A stretch of 64,000 bases of DNA from Vicugna pacos (Eukaryota > Chordata > Mammalia > Artiodactyla > Camelidae): assembly GCF_048564905.1 (NCBI RefSeq), contig NC_133002.1:26154501-26218500 (forward strand), written 5' to 3'. Below, in pieces: positions 1 through 14,632 of the stretch. A program made the translations under genes and the position numbers. The stretch's first letter is position 1. Each line of letters starts with the position of its first letter. Below the pieces are notes generated by a model, which saw nothing but the letters and a program-made list of their open reading frames with translations, made no database searches and was not told the origin of the DNA.

Positions 1-1074
1 ACCAGAGTAAGGGTTTCTCCTGCAACCCGTTCCATTTGTGCTGGATAACGAACGTCTCTCCACATGCTCAGTTCTGAGAGATAAGTGTGTGTGAAAGCCG
101 TCCTTCACCTAGCTTGAAGGGAACACAAAGTTTCTTTTCAGTTGCAAAATCCACTCCATACATATATATGGGGAGGTACAAGCTTCAACTCGGTTTTACA
201 GTGAAACGGCAGGCACTTCAAACCGGCACTAGGAAACAGACTGAGAAACCAGAGTAAGGGTTTGTCCTGCAACCCGTTCCCTTTGTGCTGGATGAACGAA
301 CGTCTCTCCACATGCTCAGTTCTGAGAGATAAGTGTGTGTGAAAGCCGTCCTTCACCTAGCTTGAAGGAAACACAAAGTTTCTTTTCAGTTGCAAATTCC
401 ACTCTATACATATATATGGGGAGGTACAAGCTCCAACTCGGTTTTACAGTGAAAACGGCAGGCACTTGACACCGGCACTAGGTAACACACTGAAAAATCA
501 AAGTCAGTGTTTCTCCTGCACACCGTTCCCTTTGTGCTGGATGAACGAACGTCTCTCCACATGCTCAGTTCTGAGAGATAAGTGTGTGTGAATGCCGTCC
601 TTCACCTAGCTTGAAGGAAACACAAAGATTCTTTTCAGTTGAAAACTCCACTCCATACATATATATGGGGAGGTACAAGCTCCAACTCGGTTTTACAGTG
701 AAAACGGCAGGCACTTCAAACCGGCACTAGGAAACAGACTGAGAAACCAGAGTAAGGGTTTCACCTGCAACCGGTTCCCTTTGTGCTGGATGAATGAACG
801 TCTCTCCACATGCTCAGTTCTGAGAGATAAGTGTGTGTGAAAGCCATACTTCTACTAGCTTGAAGGGAACACAAAGTTTCTTTTCAGTTGCAAACACCAC
901 TCCATACATATATATGGGGAGGTACAAGCTCCAACTCGGTTTTACAGTGAAAACGGCAGGCACTTCAAACCGGCACTAGGAAACAGACTGAGAAACCAGA
1001 GTAAGGGTTTCTCCTGCAACCCGTTCCCTTTGTGCTGGATGAACGAACGTCTCTCCACATGCTAAGTTCTAAGA

Positions 1075-3331
1075 GATAAGTGTGTGTGAAAGCCGTCCTT
1101 CACCTAGCTTGAAGGGAACACATAGTTTCTTTTCAGTTGTAAACCGCACTCCATACATATATATGGGGAGGTACAAGCTCCAACTCGGTTTTACAGTGAA
1201 AACGGCAGGCAATTCAGACCGGCACTAGGAAACAGACTGAGAAACCAGAGTCAGTGTTTCCCTGCAACCTGTTCCCTTTGGGCTGGATGAAAGAACGTCT
1301 CTCCACATGCTCAGTTCTGAGAGATAAGTGTGTGTGAAAGCCGTCCTTCACCTAGCTTGAAGGGAACACAAAGTTTCTTTTCAGTTGCCAACTCCACTCC
1401 ATACATATATATGGGGAGGTACAAGCTCCAACACGGTTTTACAGTGAAAACGGCAGGCACTTCAAACCGGCACTAGGAAACAGACTGAGAAACCAGAGTC
1501 AGTGATTCTCCTGCAAACTGTTCCCTTTATTCTGGATGAACGAACTTCTCTCCACATGCTCAGTTCTGAGAGATATGTGTGTGTGAAAGCCGTCCTTCAC
1601 CTAGCTTGAAGGGAACACATAGTTTCTTTTCAGTTGTAAACCGCACTCCATACATATATATGGGGAGGTACAAGCTCCAACTCGGTTTTACAGTGAAAAC
1701 GGCAGGCAATTCAGACCGGCACTAGGAAACAGACTGAGAAACCAGAGTCAGTGTTTCCCTGCAACGTGTTCCCTTTGGGCTGGATGAAAGAACGTCTCTC
1801 CACATGCTCAGGTCTGAGAGATAATTGTGTGTGAAAGCCGTCCTTCACCTAGCTTGAAGGGAACACAAAGTTTCTTTTCAGTTGCCAACTCCACTCCATA
1901 CATATATATGGGGAGGTACAAGCTCCAACACGGGTTTAGAGTGAAAACGGCAGGCACTTCAAACCGGCACTAGGAAACAGACTGAGAAACCAGAGTCAGT
2001 GATTCTCCTGCAAACTGTTCCCTTTGTGCTGGATGAACGAACGTCTCTCCACCTGCTCAGTTCTGAGAGATAAGTGTGTGTGATAGCCGTCCTTCACCTA
2101 GCTTGAAGGGAACACAAAGTTTCTTTTCAGTTGCCAACTCCACTCCATACATATATATGGGGAGGTACAAGCTCCAACTCGGTTTTACAGTGAAAACGGC
2201 AGGCACTTCAAACCGGCACTAGGAAACAGACTGAGAAACCAGAGTAAGGGTTTCTCCTGCAACCCGTTCCCTTTGTGTTGGATGAACGGACGTCTCACCA
2301 CATGCTCAGTTCTGAGAGAAATGTGTGTGTGAAAGCCGTCCTTCACCTAGCTTGAAGGGAACACAAAGTTTCTTTTCAGTTGCAAACCCCACTCCATACA
2401 TATATATAGGGGGTACAAGCTCCAACTCTGTTTTACAGTGAAAACGGCAGGCACTTCAAACCGGCACTAGGAAACAGAATGAGAAACCAGAGTCAGTGTT
2501 TCCCTGCAACCCGTTCCCTTTGTGCTGGATGAACGAACGTCTCTCCACATGCTCAGTTCTGAGAGATAAGTGTGTGTGAAAGCCGTCTTTCACCTAGCTT
2601 GAAGGGAACACAAAGTTTCTTTTCAGTTGCAAACTCCACTCCATACATATATATGGGGAGGTACAAGCTCCAACTCGGTTTTACAGTGAAAACGGCAGGC
2701 ACTTCAAACCGGCAGTAGGAAACAGACTGAGAAACCATAGTAAGGGTTTCTCCTGCAACCCGTTCCCTTTGTGCTGGATAATGAACGTCTCTCCACATGC
2801 TCAGTTCTGAGAGATAAGTGTGTGTGAAAGCCGTCCTTCACCTAGCTTGAAGGGAACACAAAGTTTCTTTTCAGTTGCAAACTCCACTCCATACATATAT
2901 ATGGGGAGGTACAAGCTCCAACTCGGTTTTACAGTGAAAACGGCAGGCACTTGAAACCGGCACTAGGTAACACACTGAAAAATCAAAGTCAGTGTTTCTC
3001 CTGCAACCCGTTCCCTTTGTGCTGGATGAACGAACGTCTCTCCACATGCTCAGTTCTGAGAGATAAGTGTGTGTGAAAGCCGTCCTTCACCTAGCTTGAA
3101 GGGAACACAAAGTTTCTTTTCAGTTGCAAACCCCACTCCATACATATATATGGGGAGGTACAAGCTCCAACTCAGTTTTACAGTGAAAACGGCAGGCACT
3201 TCAAACCGGCACTAGGAAACAGACTGAGAAACTAGAGTCAGTGTTTCTCTTGCAAACCGTTCCCTTTGTGCTGGATGAACGAACGTATCTCCACATGCTC
3301 AGTTCTGAGAGATAAGTGTGTGTGAAAGCCG
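1075..3331. repeat. Nine-monomer duplicated block, left copy
   Basis: This ~2.26-kb block matches 5301-7557 at a constant lag of 4226 bp (17 monomers). Shared rare variants include gtaaaccgcactcc, gggctggatgaaag, ttattctgg, actgttccc, a tgttggatgaacgg monomer and the actagagtcag/gtatctcc monomer at its right end. The match fails on the left near ctaag/ctcag at about 1064 and on the right at 3332, where a replaces t. Some private changes separate the copies, so the duplication is not the newest in the window. Confidence 0.75.
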
Positions 3332-5300
3332 ACCTTCACCTAACTTGAAGGGAACACAAATTTTCTTTTCATTTGCCGACTCCACTCCATACATATATAT
3401 GGGAAGTTACAAGCTCCAACTCTGTTTTACAGTGAAAACGGCAGGCACTTCAAAGCGGCACTAGGAAACAGACTGAGAAACCAGAGTAAGGGTTTCTCCT
3501 GCAACCCGTTCCCTTTGTGCTGGATGAACGAACGTCTCTCCACATGCTCAGTTCTGAGAGATAATTGTGTGTGAAAGCCGTCCTTCACCTAGCTTGAAGG
3601 GAACACAAAGTTTCTTTTCAGTTGAAAACTCCACTCCATACATATATATGGGGAGGTACAAGCTCCAACTCGGTTTTACAGTGAAAACGGCAGGCACTTC
3701 AAACCGGCACTAGGAAACAGACTGAGAAACCAGAGTAAGGGTTTCTCCTGCAACCCGTTCCCTTTGTGCTCGATGAACGAACGTCTCTCCCCATGCTCAG
3801 TTCTGAAAGTTAAGTGTGTGTGAAAGCCGTCCTTCACCTAGCTTGAAGGGAACACAAAGTTTCTTTTCAGTTGCAAACACCAATCCATACATATATATGG
3901 GGAGGTACAAGCTCTAACTCGGTTTTACAGTGAAAATAGCAGGCACTTCATACCGGCACTAGGAAACAGACTGAGAAACCAGAGTCAGTGTTTCTCCTGC
4001 AAACCGTTCCCTTTGTGCTGGATGAACGAACGTCTCTCCACATGCTCAGTTCTGAGAGACAATTGTGTGTGAAAGCCGTCCTTCACCTAGCTTGAATGGA
4101 ACACAAAATTTCTTTTCATTTGCCAACTCCACTCCATAAATATATATGGGAAGGTACAAGCTCCAACTCTGTTTTACAGTGAAAACGGCAGGCACTTCAA
4201 ACCGGCACTAGGAAACAGACTGAGAAACCAGAGTCAGTGTTTCTCCTGCAACCCGTTCCCTTTGTGCTGGATGAACGAACGTCTCTCCACATGCTCAGTT
4301 CTGAGAGATAAGTGTGTGTGAAAGCCGTCCTTCACCTAGCTTGAAGGGAACACATAGTTTCTTTTCAGTTGCAAACCCCACTCCATACATATATATGGGG
4401 AGGTACAAGCTCCAACTCGGCTTTACAGTGAAAACGGCAGGCACTTCAAACCGGCACTAGGAAACAGAATGAGAAACCAGAGTCAGTGTTTCCCTGCAAC
4501 CCGTTCCCTTTGTGCTGGATGAACGAACGTCTCTCCACATGCTCAGTTCTGAGAGATAAGTGTGTGTGAAAGCAGTCTTTCACCTAGCTTGAAGGGAACA
4601 CAAAGTTTCTTTTCAGTTGCAAACTCCACTCCATACATATATATGGGGAGGTACAAGCTCCACCTCGGTTTTACAGTGAAAACGGCAGGCACTTCAAACC
4701 GGTAGTAGGAAACAGACTGAGAAACCATAGTAAGGGATTCTCCTGCAACCCGTTCCCTTTGTCCTGGATAACGAACGTCTCTCCACATGCTCAGTTCTGA
4801 GAGATAAGTGTGTGTGAAAGCCGTCCTTCACCTAGCTTGAAGGGAACACAAAGTTTCTTTTCAGTTGCAAACTCCACTCCATACATATATATGGGGAGGT
4901 ACAAGCTCCAACTCGGTTTTACAGTGAAAACGGCAGGCACTTCAAACCGGGACTAGGAAACAGACTGAGAAACCAGAGTAAGGGTTTCTCCTGCAACCCC
5001 TTCCCTTTGTGCTGGATGAACGAACGTCTCTCCACATGCTCAGTTCTGAGAGATAAGTGTGTGTGAAAGCCGTCCTTCAACTAGCTTGAAGGAAACACAA
5101 AGTTTCTTTTCAGTTGCAAATTCCACTCCATACATATATATGGGGAGGTACAAGCTCCAACTCGGTTTTACAGTGAAAACGGCAGGCACTTGAAACCGGC
5201 ACTAGGTAACACACTGAAAAATCAAAGTCAGTGTTTCTCTTGCAACCCGTTCCCTTTGTGCTGGATGAACGAACGTCTCTCCACATGCTCAGTTCTGAGA

Positions 5301-7557
5301 GATAAGTGTGTGTGAAAGCCGTCCTTCACCTAGCTTGAAGGGAACACATAGTTTCTTTTCAGTTGTAAACCGCACTCCATACATATATATGGGGAGGTAC
5401 AAGCTCCAACTCGGTTTTACAGTGAAAACGGCAGGCAATTCAGACCGGCACTAGGAAACAGACTGAGAAACCAGAGTCAGTGTTTCCCTGCAACCTGTTC
5501 CCTTTGGGCTGGATGAAAGAACGTCTCTCCACATGCTCAGTTCTGAGAGATAAGTGTGTGTGAAAGCCGTCCTTCACCTAGCTTGAAGGGAACACAAAGT
5601 TTCTTTTCAGTTGCCAACTCCACTCCATACATATATATGGGGAGGTACAAGCTCCAACACGGTTTTACAGTGAAAACGGCAGGCACTTCAAACCGGCACT
5701 AGGAAACAGACTGAGAAACCAGAGTCAGTGATTCTCCTGCAAACTGTTCCCTTTATTCTGGATGAACGAACTTCTCTCCACATGCTCAGTTCTGAGAGAT
5801 ATGTGTGTGTGAAAGCCGTCCTTCACCTAGCTTGAAGGGAACACATAGTTTCTTTTCAGTTGTAAACCGCACTCCATACATATATATGGGGAGGTACAAG
5901 CTCCAACTCGGTTTTACAGTGAAAACGGCAGGCAATTCAGACCGGCACTAGGAAACAGACTGAGAAAACAGAGTCAGTGTTTCCCTGCAACGTGTTCCCT
6001 TTGGGCTGGATGAAAGAACGTCTCTCCACATGCTCAGGTCTGAGAGATAATTGTGTGTGAAAGCCGTCCTTCACCTAGCTTGAAGGGAACACAAAGTTTC
6101 TTTTCAGTTGCCAACTCCACTCCATACATATATATGGGGAGGTACAAGCTCCAACACGGTTTTACAGTGAAAACGGCAGGCACTTCAAACCGGCACTAGG
6201 AAACAGACTGAGAAACCAGAGTCAGTGATTCTCCTGCAAACTGTTCCCTTTGTGCTGCATGAACGAACGTCTCTCCACCTGCTCAGTTCTGAGAGATAAG
6301 TGTGTGTGATAGCAGTCCTTCACCTAGCTTGAAGGGAACACAAAGTTTCTTTTCAGTTGCCAACTCCACTCCATACATATATATGGGGAGGTACAAGCTC
6401 CAACTCGGTTTTACAGTGAAAACGGCTGGCACTTCAAACCGGCACTAGGAAACAGACTGAGAAACCAGAGTAAGGGTTTCTCCTGCAACCCGTTCCCTTT
6501 GTGTTGGATGAACGGACGTCTCACCACATGCTCAGTTCTGAGAGAAATGTGTGTGTGAAAGCCGTCCTTCACCTAGCTTGAAGGGAACACAAAGTTTCTT
6601 TTCAGTTGCAAACCACACTCCATACATATATATGGGGGGTACAAGCTCCAACTCTGCTTTACAGTGAAAACGGCAGGCACTTCAAACCGGCACTAGGAAA
6701 CAGAATGAGAAACCAGAGTCAGTGTTTCCCTGCAACCCGTTCCCTTTGTGCTGGATGAACGAACGTCTCTCCACATGCTCAGTTCTGAGAGATAAGTGTG
6801 TGTGAAAGCCGTCTTTCACCTAGCTTGAAGGGAACACAAAGTTTCTTTTCAGTTGCAAACTCCACTCCATACATATATATGGGGAGGTACAAGCTCCAAC
6901 TCGGTTTTACAGTGAAAACGGCAGGCACTTCAAACCGGCAGTAGGAAACAGACTGAGAAACCATAGTAAGGGTTTCTCCTGCAACCCGTTCCCTTTGTGC
7001 TGGATAACGAACGTCTCTCCACATGCTCAGTTCTGAGAGATAAGTGTGTGTGAAAGCCGTCCTTCACCTAGCTTGAAGGGAACACAAAGTTTCTTTTCAG
7101 TTGCAACCTCCAGTCCATACATATATATGGGGAGGTACAAGCTCCAACTCGATTTTACAGTGAAAACGGCAGGCACTTGAAACCGGCACTAGGTAACACA
7201 CTGAAAAATCAAAGTCAGTGTTTCTCCTGCAACCCGTTCCCTTTGTGCTGGATGAACGAACGTCTCTCCACATGCTCAGTTCTGAGAGATAAGTGTGTGT
7301 GAAAGCCGTCCTTCACCTAGCTTGAAGGGAACACAAAGTTTCTTTTCAGTTGCAAATACCACTCCATACATATATATGGGGAGGTACAAGCTCCAACTCA
7401 GTTTTACAGTGAAAACGGCAGGCACTTCAAACCGGCACTAGGAAACAGACTGAGAAACTAGAGTCAGTGTTTCTCCTGCAAACCGTTCCCTTTGTGCTGG
7501 ATGAACGAACGTATCTCCACATGCTCAGTTCTGAGAGATAAGTGTGTGTGAAAGCCG
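5301..7557. repeat. Nine-monomer duplicated block, right copy
   Basis: Partner of 1075-3331, in the same orientation and offset by 4226 bp. Small private differences are visible, for example cctccagtcc near 7107 instead of ctccactcc, ggtacaagctccaactcgatt near 7150, and gctgcatg near 6255. About eight monomers separate the two blocks, so this is not a simple adjacent tandem copy. Confidence 0.75.
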
Positions 7558-10500
7558 TCCTTCACCTAGCTTGAAGGGAACACAAAGTTTCTTTTCTGTT
7601 GCCAACTCCACTCCATACATATATATGGGGAGGTACAAGCTCCAACACGATTTTACAGTGAAAACGGCAGGCACTTCAAACCGGCACTAGGAAACAGACT
7701 GAGAAACCAGAGTCAGTGATTCTCCTGCAAACTGTTCCCTTGTGCTGGATGAACGAACGTCTCTCCACATGCTCAGTTCTGAGAGATAAGTGTGTGTGAA
7801 AGCCGTCCTTCACCTAGCTTGAAGGGAACACAAAGTTTCTTTTCAGTTGCCAACTCCACTCCATACATATATATGGGGAGGTACAAGCTCCAACTCGGTT
7901 TTACAGTGAAAACGGCTGGCACTTCAAACCGGCACTAGGAAACAGACTGAGAAACCAGAGTAAGGGTTTCTCCTGCAACCAGTTCCATTTGTGCTGGATA
8001 ACGAACGTCTCTCAACATGCTCAGTTCTGAGAGATTAGTGTGTGTGAAAGCCGTCCTTCACCTAGCTTAAAGGGAACACAAAGTTTCTTTTCAGTTGCAA
8101 ACTCCACTCCATACATATATATGGTGAGGTACAAGTTCCAACTCGGTTTTACAGTGAAACGGCAGGCACTTCAAACCGGCACTAGGAAACAGACTGAGAA
8201 ACCAGAGTAAGGGTTTCTCCTGCAACCCGTTCCCTTTGTGCTGGATGAACGAACGTCTCTCCACATGCTCAGTTCTGAGAGATAAGTGTGTGTGAAAGCC
8301 GTCCTTCACCTAGCTTGAAGGGAACACATAGTTTCTTTTCAGTTGTAAACCGCACTCCATACATATATATGGGGAGGTACAAGCTCCAACTCGGTTTTAC
8401 AGTGAAAACGGCAGGCAATTCAGACCGGCACTAGGAAACAGACTGAGAAACCAGAGTCAGTGTTTCCCTGCAACCTGTTCCCTTTGGGCTGGATGAAAGA
8501 ACGTCTCTCCACATGCTCAGTTCTGAGAGATAAGTGTGTGTGAAAGCCGTCCTTCACCTAGCTTGAAGGGAACACAAAGTTTCTTTTCAGTTGCCAACTC
8601 CACTCCATACATATATATGGGGAGGTACAAGCTCCAACTCGGTTTTACAGTGAAACGGCAGGCACTTCAAACCGGCACTAGGAAACAGACAGAGAAACAA
8701 GAGTAAGGGTTTCTCCTGCAACCCGTTCCCTTTGTGCTGGATGAACGAACGTCTCTCCACATGCTCAGTTCTGAGAGATAAGTGTGTGTGAAAGCCGTCC
8801 TTCACCTAGCTTGAAGGAAACACAAAGTTTCTTTTCAGTTGCAAATTCCACTCCATACATATATATGTGGAGGTACAAGCTCCAACTTTTTTTACAGTGA
8901 AAACGGCAGGCACTTGAAACCGGCACTAGGTAACACACTGAAAAATCAAAGTCAGTGTTTCTCCTGCAAACCGTTCCCTTTGTGCTGGATGAACGAACGT
9001 CTCTCCACATGCTCAGTTCTGAGATATAATTGTGTGTGAATGCCGTCCTTCACCTAGCTTCAAGGAAACACAAAGATTCTTTTCAGTTGAAAACTCCACT
9101 CCATACATATATATGGGGAGGTACAAGCTCCAACTCGGTTTTACAGTGAAAACGGCAGGCACTTCAAACCGGCACTAGGAAACAGACTGAGAAACCAGAG
9201 TAAGGGTTTCTCCTGCAACCCGTTCCCTTTGTGCTGGATGAACGAACGTCTCTCCACATGCTCAGTTCTGAGAGATATGTGTGTGTGAAAGCCGTACTTC
9301 ACCTAGCTTGAAGGGAACACAAAGTTTCTTTTCAGTTGCAAACTCCATTCCACACATATATATGGGGAGGTACAAGCTCCAACTCGGTTTTACAGTGAAA
9401 ACGGCAGGCACTTCAAACCGGGACTAGGAAACAGACTGAGAAACCTGAGTAAGGGTTTCTCCTGCATCCTGTTCCCTTTGTGCTGGATGAACGAACGTCT
9501 CCCCGCATGCTCAGTTCTGAGAGATAAGTGTGTGTGAAAGCCGTCCTTCACCTAGCTTGAAGGGAACACAAAGTTTCTTTTCAGTTGCAAACTCCACTCC
9601 ATACATATATATGGGGAGGAACAAGCTCCAACTCGGTTTTACAGTGAAAACGGCAGGCACTTGAAATCGGCACAAGGTAACACACTGAGAACTCAGAGTC
9701 AGTGCTTACCCTGCAAACCGTTCCCTTTGTGCTGGATGAACGAACGTCTCTCCACATGCTCAGTTCTGAGAGATAAGTGTGTGTGAAAGCCGTCCTTCAC
9801 CTAGCTTGAAGGGAACACAAAGTTTCTTTTCAGTTGTAAACTTCAATCCATACATATATATGGGGAGGTACAAGCTCCAACTCGGTTTTACAGTGAAAAC
9901 GGCAGGCACTTCAAACCGGCACTAGGAAACAGACTGAGAAACCAGAGTAAGGGTTTCTCCTGCAACCCGTTCCATTTGTGCTGGATAACGAACGTCTCTC
10001 CACATGCTCAGTTCTGAGAGATAAGTGTGTGTGAAAGCCGTACTTCACCTAGCTTGAAGGGAACACAAAGTTTCTTTTCAGTTGCAAACTCCAATCCATA
10101 CATATATATGGGGAGGTACAAGCTCCAACTCGGTTTTACAGTGAAACGGCAGGCACTTCAAACCGGCACTAGGAAACAGAATGAGAAACCAGAGTCAGTG
10201 TTTCCCTGCAACCCGTTCCCTTTGTGCTCGTTGAACGAACGTCTCTCCACATGCTAAGTTCTGAGAGATAAATGTGTGTGAAAGCCGTCCTTCACCTAGC
10301 TTGAAGGGAACACAAAGTTTCTTTTCAGTTGCAAACTCCACTCCATACATATATATGGGGAGGTACAAGCTCCAACTCGGTTTTAGAGTGAAAACGGCAG
10401 GCACTTCAAACCGGCACTAGGAAACAGACTGAGAAACCAGAGTAAGGGTTTCTCCTGCAACCCGTTCCATTTGTGCTGGATAACGAACGTCTCTCCACAT

Positions 10501-11400
10501 GCTCAGTTCTGAGAGATAAGTGTGTGTGAAAGCCGTCCTTCATCTAGCTTGAAGGGAACACAAAGTTTCTTTTCAGTTGCAAACTCCAATCCATACATAT
10601 ATATGGTGAGGTACAAGCTCCAACTCGGTTTTACAGTGAAACGGCAGGCACTTCAAACCGGCACTAGGAAACAGACTGAGAAACCAGAGTAAGGGTTTCT
10701 CCTTCAACCCGTTCCCTTTGTGTTGGATGAACGAACGTCTCTCCACATGCTCAGTTCTGAGAGATAAGTGTGTGTGAATGCCGTCCTTCACCTAGCTTCA
10801 AGGAAAAACAAAGATTCTTTTCAGTTGAAAACTCCACTCCATACATATATATGGGGAGGTACAAGCTCCAACTCGGTTTTACAGTGAAAACGGCAGGCAC
10901 TTCAAACCGGCACTAGGAAACAGACTGAGAAACCAGAGTAAGGGTTTCTCCTTCAACCCGTTCCCTTTGTGCTGGATGAACGAACGTCTCTCCACATGCT
11001 CAGTTCTGAGAGATAAGTGTGTGTGAAAGCCGTCCTTCACCTAGCTTGAAGGGAACACAAAGTTTCTTTTCAGTTGAAAACTCCACTCCATACATATATA
11101 TGGGGAGGTACAATCTCCAACTCGGTTTTACAGTGAAAACGGCAGGCACTTCAAACCGGAACTAGGAAACACACTGAGAAACCAGAGTAAGGGTTTCTCC
11201 TGCAACCCGTTCCATTTGTGCTGGATGAACGAACGTGTCTCCACATGCTCAGTTCCTAGAGATATGTTTGTGTGAAAGCCGAACTTCACCTAGCTTGAAG
11301 GGAACACAAAGTTTCTTTTCAGTTGCAAACCCCACTCCATACATATATATGGGGAGGTACAAGCTCCAACTCGGTTTTACAGTGAAAACGGCAGGCAGTT

Positions 11401-14400
11401 CAAACCGGCACTATGAAACAGACTGAGAAACCAGAGTCAGTGTTTCTCCTGCAAACAGTTCCCTTTGTGCTGGATGAACGAACGTCTCTCCACATGCTCA
11501 GTTCTGAGAGATATGTGTGTGTGAAAGCCGTCCTTCACCTAGCTTGAAGGGAACACAAAGTTTCTTTTCATTTGCCAACTCCACTCCATACATATATATG
11601 GGAAGTTGCAAGCTCCAACTCTGTTTTACTGTGAAAACGGCAGGCACTTCAAACCGGCACTAGGAAACAGACTGAGAAACCAGAGAAAGGGTTTCTCCTG
11701 CAACCAGTTCCCTTTGTGCTGGATGAACGAACATCTCTCCACATGCTCAGTTCTGAGAGATATGTGTGTGTGAAAGCCGTCCTTCACCTAGCTTGAAGGG
11801 AACACAAAGTTTCTCTTCAGTTGCAAACTCCACTCCATACATATATATGGGGAGGTACAAGCTCCAACTCGGTTTTACAGTGAAAACGGCAGGCACTTGA
11901 AACCGGCACTAGGTAACACACTGAGAATTCAGAGTCAGTGTTTCTCCTGCAACCCGTTCCCTTTGTGCTGGATGAACGAACGTCTCTCCACATGCTCAGT
12001 TCTGAGAGATAAGTGTGTGTGAAAGCCGTCCTTCACCTAGCTTGAAGGGAACACAAAGTTTCTTTTCAGTTGCAAACCCCACCCATACATATATATGGGG
12101 AGGTACAAGCTCCAACTCGGTTTTACAGTGAAAACGGCAGGCACTTCAAACCGGCACTAGGAAACAGACTGAGAAACCAGAGTAAGGGTTTCTCCTGCAA
12201 CCCGTTCCCTTTGTGCTGGATGAACGAACGTCTCTCCACATGCTCAGTTCTGAGAGATAATAGTGTGTGAATGCCGTCCTTCACCTAGCTTGAACGGAAC
12301 ACAAAATTTCTTTTCAGTTGCCAACTCCAATGCATACATATATATGGGGAGGTACAAGCTCCAACACGGTTTTACAGTGAAAACGGCAGGCACTTCAAAC
12401 CGGCACTAGGAAACAGACTGAGAAACCAGAGTAAGGGTTCCTCCTGCAACCCGTTCCCTTTGTGCTGGATGAACGAACGTCTCTCCACATGCTCAGTTCT
12501 GAGAGATATGTGTGTGTGAAAGCCGTACTTCACCTAGCTTGAAGGGAACACAAAGTTTCTTTTCAGTTGCAAAATCCACTCCATACATATATATGGGGAG
12601 GTACAAGCTCCAACTCTGTTTTACATTGAAAACGGCAGGGACTTCAAACCGGCACTATGAAACAGACTGAGAAACCAGAGTCAGTGTTTCTCCTGCAACC
12701 CGTTCCCTTTGTGCTGGATGAACGAACGTCTCTCCACGTGCTCAGTTCTGAGAGATAAGTGTGTGTGAAAGCCGTCCTTCACCTAGCTTGAAGGGAACAC
12801 AAAGTTTCTTTTCAGTTGAAAATTCCACTCCATACATATATATGGGGAGGTACATCTCCAACTCGGTTTTACAGTGAAAACGGCAGGCACTTCAAACCGG
12901 AACTAGGAAACAGACTGAGAAACCAGAGTAAGGGTTTCTCCTGCAACCCGTTCCCTTTGTGCTGGATGAACGAACGTCTCTCCACATGCTCAGTTCTGAG
13001 TGAAAATTGTGTGTGAATGCCGTCCTTCACCTAGCTTGAACGGAACACAAAATTTCTCTTCATTTTCCAACTCCAATGCATACATATATATGGGGAGGTA
13101 CAAGCTCCAACACGGTTTTACAGTGAAAACGGCAGGCACTACAAACTGGCACTAGGAAACAGACTGAGAAACCAGAGTAAGGGTTTCTCCTGCAACCCGT
13201 TCCCTTTGTGCTGGATGAACGAACTTCTCTCCACATGCTCAGGTCTGAGAGAGAAGTGTGTGTGAAAGCCGTCCTTCACCTAGCTTGAAGGGAACACAAA
13301 GTTTCTTTTCAGTTGAAAACTCCACTCCATACATATATATGGGGAGGTACAAGCTCCAACTCGGTTTTACAGTGAAAACGGCAGACACTTCAAACCGGCA
13401 CTAGGAAACAGACTGAGAAACCAGAGTAAAGGTTTCTCCTGCAACCCGTTCCCTTTGTGCTGGATGAACGAACGTCTCTCCACATGCTCAGTTCTGAGAG
13501 ATAATTGTGTGTGAAAGCCGTACTTCACCTAGCTTGAAGGGAACACATAGTTTCTTTCAGTTGTAAATCCCACTCCATACATATATATGGGGAGGTACAA
13601 GCTCCAACTCGGTTTTACTGTGAAAACGGCAGGCAATTCAGACCGGCACTAGGAAACAGACTGAGAAACCACAGTAAGGGTTTCCCTGCAACCCGTTCCC
13701 TTTGGGCTGGATGAAACAACGTCTCTCCACATGCTCAGTTCTGAGAGATAAGTGTGTGTGTAAGCTGTCCTTCACCTAGCTTGAAGGGAACACAAAGTTT
13801 CTTTTCAGTTGCCAACTCCACTCCATACATATATATGGGGAGGTACAAGCTCCAACTCGGTTTTACAGTGAAAACGGCAGGCACTTCAAATCGGCACTAG
13901 GAAACAGACTGAGAAACCAGAGTCAGTGTTTCACCTGCAACCCGTTCCCTTTGTGCTGGATGAACGAACGTCTCTCCACATGCTCAGTTCTGAGAGATAA
14001 GTGTGTGTGAAAGCCGTCCTTCACCTAGCTTGAAGGGAACACAAAGTTTCTTTTCAGAGGCAAACTCCACTCCATACATTTATAAGGGGAGGAACAAGCT
14101 CCAAATCGGTTTTACAGTGAAAACGGCAGGCACTTCAAACCGGCACTAGGAAACAGACTGAGAAACCAGAGTAAGGTTTTCTCCTGCAACCCGTTCCCTT
14201 TGTGCTGGATGAACGAACGTCTCTCCACATGCTCAGTTTTGAGAGAAAAGTGTGTGTGAAAGCCGTCCTTCACCTATCTTGAAGGGAACACAAAGTTTCT
14301 TTTCAGTTGCAAATTCCACTCCATACATATATATGGGGAGGTACAAGCACCAACTCCGTTTTACAGTGAAAACGGCAGGCACTTCAAACCGGCACTAGGA

Positions 14401-14632
14401 AACAGACTGAGAAACCAGAGTAAGGGTTTCTCCTGCAACCCCTTCCCTTTGTGCTGGATGAACGAACGTCTCTCCACATGCTCAGTTCTGAGAGATAAGT
14501 GTGTGTGAAAGCCGTCCTTCACCTAGCTTGAAGGGAACACAAAGTTTCTTTCAGTTGCAAATTCCAATCCATACATATATATGGGGAGGTACAAGCTCCA
14601 ACTCGGTTTTACAGTGAAAACGGCAGGCAGTT
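11401..14632. repeat. 13-monomer HOR (left type), copy 1, 3232 bp
   Basis: Matches the following segment at a lag of 3232 bp. Diagnostic variants in order include cactatgaaac, a tgggaagttgcaagc monomer, gagaaaggg, ggtaacacactgagaattc, ccccacccatac, gataatagtg, ccaatgcatac, ttttacattg, ggtacatctcc, gagtgaaaattg, the tttctttcag deletion and cagaggcaaac. Similarity to copy 2 begins at about 11337. The variant order, not only the period, is conserved, which is the defining property of a higher-order repeat. Confidence 0.85.

Larger units (their letters stand above)
1..11400. repeat. Diverged left domain of the satellite, ~46 monomers
   Basis: Neighbouring monomers here differ from one another at many positions, and no single HOR runs across the domain. 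Markers largely confined to the left of the window include the ggtaacacactg variant (about 481, 2966, 5206, 7192, 8929, 9675) and the acacatag...gtaaaccgc variant (about 1116, 1617, 5346, 5842, 8326). Local duplications occur: a nine-monomer block, a two-monomer repeat (about 1115-1490 against 1612-1990), and two monomers repeated eight monomers apart (2465-2952 against 4455-4942). Short forms with gtgaaacggc recur near 207, 8155, 8652 and 10640. The domain reads as older material than the arrays to its right. Confidence 0.75.
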